Origin: Gemmatimonadota bacterium
GTDB taxonomy: Bacteria > Gemmatimonadota > Gemmatimonadetes > Palauibacterales > Palauibacteraceae
Direction of reading: 5' to 3'
Assembly: GCA_030601615.1 (NCBI GenBank)
Contig: JAUVTH010000010.1
Span: 1-18,639 of the forward strand
DNA length: 18,639 bases
The translations under genes were made by a program, and so were the position numbers. Positions 14,418 to 18,639 of this stretch are shown in pieces (within the stretch, counting starts at the first letter, position 1; the number at the start of each line of letters is the position of its first letter). The notes beneath the pieces are model-generated. The model saw nothing but the letters and a program-made list of their open reading frames with translations, was not told the DNA's origin and did not search any database.

Positions 14418-14930
14418 CTACTCGCTCGCCTCATCCTTAGCGTCGAACAGCTCCTGCTGGCCACGGGCCTGGTAGCGGGCTCTCGTCACCAGCTCGCGCA
14501 CTTCCTCCATGAACTCCGTCGTATCCTGGAAGTTCCGGTAGACCGAAGCGAAACGGACGTATGCCACGTGGTCCGCTCCCTGGAGGTGGCGCATCACGAG
14601 CTCCCCGACCGCCTGGCTGCTCACCTCCCGCGCGTCGGTCGCCTCGAGAGCCTCCTCGATCGCGTCCACCATGTTCTCGATCTCGGTAAGCGAGACGGGG
14701 CGCTTGGCACATGCGATCCGGATGCTGCGCAGGAGCTTGTTGCGATCGTACGCCTCGATGGCACTGGACGTCTTCCGGACGGTCAGCGGTTCCTTCTCGA
14801 CGAGCTCGTACGTGGTGAAGCGCTGGCCGCAGGCGATACACTCGCGGCGGCGGCGGATGGCGCGGCCTCCGCGGCTGAGCCGCGAATCTACCACGCGGTC
14901 TTCGATGTGATCACATGTGGGACAGCGCAC
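14418..14930 (-). CDS. nrdR: Transcriptional repressor NrdR
   Basis: NrdR senses nucleotide pools through an ATP-cone and represses ribonucleotide reductase genes. The 170-residue protein has the diagnostic zinc ribbon at the N-terminus (Cys3, Cys6, Cys31, Cys34; MRCPTCDH and ECIACGQRFTTYE). The ATP-cone follows, beginning VRKTSSAIEAYDRNKLLRSI. The C-terminus is slightly longer than usual (ARGQQELFDAKDEASE). It starts with GTG (14928-14930), preceded by AGGAGG. No ribonucleotide reductase gene is in the window, so its target lies elsewhere. It starts 60 bp after the cpoB stop and runs into tatC with a 4-bp gap. Confidence 0.97.
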   Translation of the reverse strand: MRCPTCDHIEDRVVDSRLSRGGRAIRRRRECIACGQRFTTYELVEKEPLTVRKTSSAIEAYDRNKLLRSIRIACAKRPVSLTEIENMVDAIEEALEATDAREVSSQAVGELVMRHLQGADHVAYVRFASVYRNFQDTTEFMEEVRELVTRARYQARGQQELFDAKDEASE

Positions 14931-14934
14931 GCGT

Positions 14935-14940
14935 CCTCCT
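14935..14940 (-). promoter_or_regulatory. Consensus ribosome binding site that fixes the GTG start of nrdR
   Basis: AGGAGG on the minus strand, followed by ACGC and then GTG. The zinc-ribbon MRCPTC motif of the family begins at this codon, so site and homology agree on the non-ATG start. Confidence 0.75.
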
Positions 14941-14990
14941 CGTCCGGGTCCGGCAACCCGCGATGGGACGCAAACCCCGGGCCAGGCGCC

Positions 14991-15779
14991 TCAGTTCTGA
15001 AGCCTGGACAACTCCCGCTGGGCGAGGTCGACCTCGTCGCTGTCCGGGTAGCCCTGAACGACCCTCTGGAAGAAAGTACGGGCATCGTCGATGTTGCCCC
15101 GTCGAAGCTCGATCAGGCCGCTCTTGTAGAGGGCCGTCGGGGCACGCCTCGAGTTCGGATAGAGCTCCAGAACTCGTGCGTATTCTGCGAGCGCCTCGTC
15201 GAGCGCGTCTGATTCCGCGAACGTCTCCGCCCGGAAGTACTGCGCGTCCGGGGCCAACTCATGGCCGGGATACTGCTCCAGAAACTGATCCAGACCGGTG
15301 CGCGCCGTCTCGTACGAGCCACGCCGGAACTGTCTCAAAGCCGCCTCGTACAGATCCTGTGGCTCGCCGCCGTCTGCTACAACCGGTGTATCGTCTCCGT
15401 CGCCGCCAATCAGTGCGGCTCCGGCGGCACCCGCCGCCGCGGCTCCCGCCAGCTCCCCACCTCCGGAATCCCGCTGCAAGGCCAGCTGGCGCTGCGTCTC
15501 TCCGGTCAGGGCCGTCAGCTGCGTGACCGCCACCGCCAGATCCGCAATCTGGCGCTGGAGGTCTACGGTGCCGGAAATGTCACGGCGCTGCTGGACGTTG
15601 AGGCTGTCCAGCAGCACCGATCGCAGCTGCCTGATCTCCGTCATCAGGCTGTCCCTCTGGGCACGCTCCATCTCCATCTGCGCCTGCAACGCGGACTCCA
15701 GATCGGCCACGTCGCTTTTCATGGCGCATGCCGCGCCCAGAAGGGTGAAACATGCGGTTACGAGAACTCTACGAATCAA
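14991..15779 (-). CDS. cpoB: Tol-Pal system protein CpoB/YbgF (cell division coordinator)
   Basis: In E. coli CpoB links outer-membrane constriction by Tol-Pal with septal peptidoglycan synthesis. The 262-residue protein has a hydrophobic signal (about 3-17) ending LLGAAC, so Cys18 may be lipidated, although the -3 glycine makes this a weak lipobox. A predicted coiled coil (about 22-105) and an Ala/Gly-rich hinge follow. The C-terminal YbgF-type TPR block spans about 140-258 (LYEAALRQFRRGSYETA; AQYFRAETFAESDALDEAL; ALYKSGLIELRRGNIDDA). The best start is a TTG at 15777-15779, overlapping the pal stop (TTGA); the next in-frame ATG would remove the signal. Order tolB-pal-cpoB matches the classical operon. 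Confidence 0.9.
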   Translation of the reverse strand: MIRRVLVTACFTLLGAACAMKSDVADLESALQAQMEMERAQRDSLMTEIRQLRSVLLDSLNVQQRRDISGTVDLQRQIADLAVAVTQLTALTGETQRQLALQRDSGGGELAGAAAAGAAGAALIGGDGDDTPVVADGGEPQDLYEAALRQFRRGSYETARTGLDQFLEQYPGHELAPDAQYFRAETFAESDALDEALAEYARVLELYPNSRRAPTALYKSGLIELRRGNIDDARTFFQRVVQGYPDSDEVDLAQRELSRLQN

Positions 15780-16441
15780 AGAGCATCCATGTTCTCGATA
15801 ACGAACTCGGAGCGCCGATTCATCTGCCAGGCTTCCTCATCGGAACCCTGGGCGATCGGTCTCTCCTTGCCGTAGCTCACCGCCTGGAACATGTCCTCGG
15901 ACAGTCCGAGGCTGACCAGATAGCGAACCGTGCTGTCCGCGCGACGCTGCCCGAGAGCGAGGTTGTACTCGATCGAGCCGCGCTCGTCGCAGTGTCCCTC
16001 GATCGCGATCTTGACGTTCGGGAACTCCCGCAGCACATCGGCCTTCACCTGCAGGACGGCCGCCGCATCATCGCGAATGTTGTACTTGTCGAAGTCGAAG
16101 TGGACGCGCTCGCGGATCACCATGATCGCGTCGATCAGGGCGATCTGCCCGCCAGCCGTGCTCGCGCACTCGGTGCCGGCGTAGTCGCGCTGCGCCTGCT
16201 CGTACAGGCTCCGAGCCCGATCATAGTTGCCGGCAGCCATCGCTGACGCGGCTTCACGGCACAGACGCGCGGCCGCGGCTTCGCGCTCCGCTGCTCGGAC
16301 CGCAGCGAGGCTGTCCGCATCAGGCTGCGGCACGGTCTCGGCTACCACCGGCGGCGGCTCGGGTGCGGGATTCCCGGCGCAGGCGGCAACTCCCACGGCG
16401 AGGAGTGCCAGGAGAGCTACGATCCTACCATTGAAACGCAT
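15776..16441 (-). CDS. pal: Peptidoglycan-associated lipoprotein Pal
   Basis: Pal anchors the outer membrane to peptidoglycan and is the partner of TolB. The 221-residue precursor has a lipoprotein signal ending VAAC, giving lipidated Cys21. The C-terminal OmpA-like domain (about 108-218) is canonical: HFDFDKYNIRDDA, IEGHCDERGSIEYNLALGQRRA and the final NRRSEFVI. Asp152 and Arg166/Arg167 fall where diaminopimelate is bound in this family. Between them lies an unusual helical region (about 42-95) with a TPR-like motif (AMAAGNYDRARSLYEQAQRDY). ATG at 16439-16441 is chosen for the signal peptide and an AAGGAG seven bases upstream; the frame is open another 84 bases. A good promoter precedes it, and cpoB follows with a 4-base overlap. 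Confidence 0.96.
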   Translation of the reverse strand: MRFNGRIVALLALLAVGVAACAGNPAPEPPPVVAETVPQPDADSLAAVRAAEREAAAARLCREAASAMAAGNYDRARSLYEQAQRDYAGTECASTAGGQIALIDAIMVIRERVHFDFDKYNIRDDAAAVLQVKADVLREFPNVKIAIEGHCDERGSIEYNLALGQRRADSTVRYLVSLGLSEDMFQAVSYGKERPIAQGSDEEAWQMNRRSEFVIENMDAL

Positions 16442-16511
16442 TGGGGTGCTCCTTTTCAGTGAGTCGCGAACTCCCGAAATGGGATGTCGGATCTCGTACA
16501 GTCGTGACGGT

Positions 16512-16532
16512 GGAACTGGTTCCATTGGAACC
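16512..16532. promoter_or_regulatory. Overlapping GGAAC/GTTCC palindromes at the pal transcription start (possible operator)
   Basis: Three alternating half-sites occur in 21 bases: GGAAC (16512-16516), GGTTCC (16518-16523) and GGAACC (16527-16532). They form two overlapping perfect palindromes, GGAAC-TG-GTTCC and GGTTCC-ATT-GGAACC. The cluster begins where transcription from the promoter at 16538-16566 is expected to start, a usual place for a repressor site. It could also fold as a hairpin at the RNA 5' end. Confidence 0.4.
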
Positions 16533-16537
16533 GCTGT

Positions 16538-16566
16538 ATTGTATACTGCCCGCGCGCGCTTGCCAA
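16538..16566 (-). promoter_or_regulatory. Promoter of the pal-cpoB run
   Basis: On the minus strand TTGGCA (plus-strand 16561-16566, five of six) and TACAAT (16538-16543, five of six) are separated by exactly 17 bases, a near-consensus sigma70-type promoter. Transcription would start near 16531 and give a leader of about 90 bases before the pal ATG. It sits in the 174-bp gap after tolB, the largest gap within the right-hand cluster. Confidence 0.65.
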
Positions 16567-16570
16567 CCCA

Positions 16571-16602
16571 CAGCAGGCTGCTGAAGACACCCGGGCGGCC
16601 GC
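16571..16602. repeat. Copy B of the short intergenic element, downstream of tolB
   Basis: Matches 6251-6279 as described for copy A. Here the 5' end is a fuller palindrome, CAGCAG-G-CTGCTG (16571-16583), and the element begins 13 bases beyond the tolB stop (16616-16618) as read on the minus strand. It lies immediately upstream of the pal promoter, so it could belong to the tolB 3' end, to the pal promoter region, or to neither. Confidence 0.55.
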
Positions 16603-16615
16603 TTCGTCTCCGGGC

Positions 16616-17968
16616 TCAGGAGCCGGGTGGAATCGGGTCCGACCAATCGGGCAGCTGGTCCACGTTGTTCACCGTAATAGATCGGAGTCGTCCGCTCACC
16701 GTGTCCAGCACCCAGAGCGCGTAATACCCACGCAGTGTGCCGGCAAACACGAGGTGACGGCCATCGGGCGCCCAGCTCGGATCCTCGTTGTTCCCGCGCG
16801 ACGTCATCACCCTGCGGTCCGATCCATCGGGATTCACGGTGACGATCTGGAACCAGCTGTCCACCCAGGTATGGTATGCGACCCGGTCGCCACGAGGTGA
16901 CCAGTCGGGCGACGTGGCGTATCCCCGCTCGCCGAACACATAGCGGCTGACGATCGACGGATCGCCGCCGCGCTGCAAGTTCAACACGTAAATCTGCGGA
17001 TTGCCCAGCGGCGTGGACGTGATCGCGAGCAGCCTGCCGTCGGGCGAGTACGCGCCGCCCATCGTCTCGCCGGTCGATGTGTACGTCACCCTGCGTGTAC
17101 AGCACAGCGGATCGCGCTGGATCTCGAACAGCTCCGTGTGGTCGTCCTGCGTGCGTCCGAACAGGATCCGCCTGCCGTCGGGCGAGTAGACGGGAGTGAT
17201 GTTGATGCGGCCAACGTCGGAGATCACCTGCTCGGCCCCGGTCACCAGGTCCATCTCGTAGATCACAGGGTAGCCCGATCGAAACGAGACGTAGGCCACA
17301 AACCTCCCGTTGGGTGAGAACGCCGGTGACATCACGATGGCACTGTCGTTGGTCGCCGCCTCGCGCGTGAGTCGCCGGAGCCCGTGCCCGTCACTATCGA
17401 CCACGTACAGATCGGACGAGCTCGGAGTCACGTTGCGGCGGAACACGATGCGGGTCGTCGCGATCCCCGGCTCGCCCGTCGCCCACATCACGACTTCATC
17501 GGAGATCCGGTGGACCGCCATCCTGAAGCCCGAATCCCCGGGTCGCGGCAACGAGAAGGCCTTGACCTCTTTGAGTTCGGAGAACACGACGTCGTGCAGG
17601 CTGACCCTGAGCATCGGCCGATCAGGCGTGCCCGTGAGCTCCGTCACGACCAGCCACACCGCGCCCAGCTGGTTCCACAGACCGTAATTGACGGGCCCCT
17701 CGGTCGGCAGGTCATCTGGCACCGGAACGATCTGAAACCGGTCAGCGTAATCGAGGTCGCGCCGCAGGATGCTGTCCACCTGGACGGCAGCCGCCGCCAG
17801 GGCTCCACCAGACTCGACCGACGTCATCACGAGGCCCGGCAGGTAGCCCGGCGTATACGTGATGCCCACGCGTACGTCGCTTGGGTCCTGTGCTCTGGCG
17901 ACACCCGCCGCCATCATCACACAAGCGGCGACCGTCAGTCCGGTATTTGCAAGCTTCCGTCCCATCAT
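16616..17968 (-). CDS. tolB: Tol-Pal system beta-propeller protein TolB
   Basis: TolB is the periplasmic protein that shuttles between Pal and TolA. The 450-residue precursor has a Sec signal (about 1-26, cut predicted after ARA). An N-terminal domain spans about 30-165 (ILRRDLDYADRFQIVPVP is the usual signature). A C-terminal propeller follows with repeated PD40 motifs such as MSPAFSPNGRFVAYVSFRSG, TPVYSPDGRRILFGRT, GGAYSPDGRLLAITS, SPDWSPRGDRVAYHTW and DPSWAPDGRHLVFAGT. Two ATGs and a GTG in tandem (17963-17971) are possible starts; the first ATG (17966-17968) is taken, with GAGG 11 bases upstream. The TolA-like gene ends 13 bp before it. pal follows after 174 bp with its own promoter. Confidence 0.95.
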   Translation of the reverse strand: MMGRKLANTGLTVAACVMMAAGVARAQDPSDVRVGITYTPGYLPGLVMTSVESGGALAAAAVQVDSILRRDLDYADRFQIVPVPDDLPTEGPVNYGLWNQLGAVWLVVTELTGTPDRPMLRVSLHDVVFSELKEVKAFSLPRPGDSGFRMAVHRISDEVVMWATGEPGIATTRIVFRRNVTPSSSDLYVVDSDGHGLRRLTREAATNDSAIVMSPAFSPNGRFVAYVSFRSGYPVIYEMDLVTGAEQVISDVGRINITPVYSPDGRRILFGRTQDDHTELFEIQRDPLCCTRRVTYTSTGETMGGAYSPDGRLLAITSTPLGNPQIYVLNLQRGGDPSIVSRYVFGERGYATSPDWSPRGDRVAYHTWVDSWFQIVTVNPDGSDRRVMTSRGNNEDPSWAPDGRHLVFAGTLRGYYALWVLDTVSGRLRSITVNNVDQLPDWSDPIPPGS

Positions 17969-17981
17969 CACGCCATTCACC

Positions 17982-18620
17982 TCACAATGAAGCTGGATCG
18001 AAGAAGAAGGACACGCGCAGCTGATCGCGCGGCCAGGCATCCGGAAGCGGGCCGAAGGCTTTCGCTCGACCTGCGGCCTCGACGGCTCCGTGCGCCTCCA
18101 GGTCGAAGGCCAGGTCGCCGGAGCGCTGAACCCAATCGATATCGCTCGTCGACCCGTCGCTCTCGATCGTGAAAACGACCTCCGACCGGAGGTTGCGGTT
18201 TCCGGTCGGCGGCCTCCAGTACCTGTGGACCTGGAGGATGATGTTCTCCAGGTAGGCCGGATCCACGAACACAGCGCCGTCGAGATGGACGTTGATCGGA
18301 TCGTCGCCCTCCTCGGGACCGCGCGAGGGCTCCTTGGATGGATCCAGGGGAGGGGGCTGTTCCACTACGGTCGGCACCTCCGTGCGCGGCTTCGGGTCGG
18401 GAGTGGGCTCTGGCGGTGGCGGCCGATTCTCTTCTTCCGCTACCGCTGCCGGCTGCGGTCTGAGGCGCATGGGCGCCGTCTCGTCGGCAGCTGCCACCAG
18501 GTGGACTCGAAACGTCTGCGCCGGCAGCGGGCGAGGCGCCACGTACGCTCCGGCCACCGCCATCCCGATGCCGACCAGGGCGTGCAGGATGGTCGAGGCG
18601 ATCAGCGCGCCCGGCGGCAT
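17982..18620 (-). CDS. TolA/TonB-like envelope-spanning protein (probably TolA; start may lie beyond the window)
   Basis: Expected to transmit energy from an inner-membrane motor to TolB/Pal. Visible parts are one N-terminal membrane helix (about 5-28, ALIASTILHALVGIGMAVAGAY) and a Pro/Glu-rich periplasmic stretch (about 55-108, including RPPPPEPTPDPKPRTEV). The C-terminal TonB/TolA-type domain (about 118-212) reads VHRYWRPPTGNRNLRSEVVF, then TIESDGSTSDIDWVQRSGD. The first ATG in the window is at 18618-18620, but the frame stays open to the right edge and encodes the basic stretch RERHR just before it. Positive charges before the helix fit the inside-facing end of such proteins, so the true start may lie outside. 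Position just before tolB favours TolA over TonB; sequence alone does not decide. Confidence 0.85.
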   Translation of the reverse strand: MPPGALIASTILHALVGIGMAVAGAYVAPRPLPAQTFRVHLVAAADETAPMRLRPQPAAVAEEENRPPPPEPTPDPKPRTEVPTVVEQPPPLDPSKEPSRGPEEGDDPINVHLDGAVFVDPAYLENIILQVHRYWRPPTGNRNLRSEVVFTIESDGSTSDIDWVQRSGDLAFDLEAHGAVEAAGRAKAFGPLPDAWPRDQLRVSFFFDPASL

Positions 18621-18639
18621 CCTGTGCCGCTCTCGACCT

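Noticed and set aside
13442..14440. 332-codon open frame on the plus strand opposite tatC and the lptD start
   Set aside because: Polar, Glu/Arg/Gln-rich product mirrors the hydrophobic tatC strand; an expected artefact of antisense reading.
16590..16602. GC palindromes CCCGGG and GCGGCCGC as a possible site of function
   Set aside because: Such palindromes are frequent by chance in GC-rich DNA; they are part of the repeated element described separately.
1..18639. Mobile element, prophage, defence island or secondary-metabolite cluster
   Set aside because: No integrase, transposase, terminal repeats, nuclease or toxin families, or biosynthetic enzymes are visible; almost all genes are core functions in ordered runs.

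Overview
This window looks like a housekeeping and cell-envelope region from a GC-rich, Gram-negative (diderm) bacterium. Two outer-membrane systems, Tol-Pal and LptD, lie side by side. With the GC-rich codon use, the very large TPR proteins and a DUF4321-type membrane protein, the gene set best fits Gemmatimonadota or a neighbouring phylum. That placement is inference from gene content, not a database match. I see no rRNA, tRNA, CRISPR array, transposase, integrase or phage gene, and no sign of recent transfer.

Layout. (1) 1-4176, minus strand: a compact run of TPR protein > aroQ > M24 aminopeptidase > efp > accB > accC (accC is cut by the left edge). Stops and starts overlap by four bases at three of the five junctions. 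(2) 4177-4429: the only sizeable divergent intergenic gap (253 bp). It holds a candidate promoter for the minus-strand run, an inverted repeat with a -10-like box before the plus-strand gene, and a small hairpin with a T-tract. (3) 4430-6250, plus strand: a membrane-anchored SurA/PpiD-type peptidyl-prolyl isomerase, the only plus-strand gene. (4) 6251-6319: a convergent junction with a strong 12-bp hairpin. (5) 6313-18639, minus strand: a long co-directional envelope cluster, read right to left: TolA/TonB-like > tolB > (promoter) pal > cpoB > nrdR > tatC > lptD > 931-aa TPR protein > (promoter) long-chain polyprenyl diphosphate synthase > DUF4321 protein > tatA.

How the genes work together. 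The right-hand cluster joins outer-membrane tethering and constriction (TolA-like, TolB, Pal, CpoB), LPS insertion (LptD), folded-protein export (TatC and TatA, with no TatB seen) and quinone side-chain or isoprenoid synthesis (polyprenyl synthase). The PpiD-like chaperone fits the same theme of envelope protein folding. The left-hand cluster covers translation (EF-P), the first step of fatty-acid synthesis (AccB/AccC), the shikimate pathway (AroQ) and peptide turnover (M24 peptidase). Its gene order resembles one known from Firmicutes such as Bacillus, so it is probably an old, widely kept arrangement.

Most genes are well-known families and I do not see a clearly new system. The least explained items are two unnamed TPR proteins (365 and 931 aa), a short sequence element repeated downstream of tatA and tolB, GGAAC-type palindromes at the pal promoter, and an inverted repeat in front of the PpiD-like gene.
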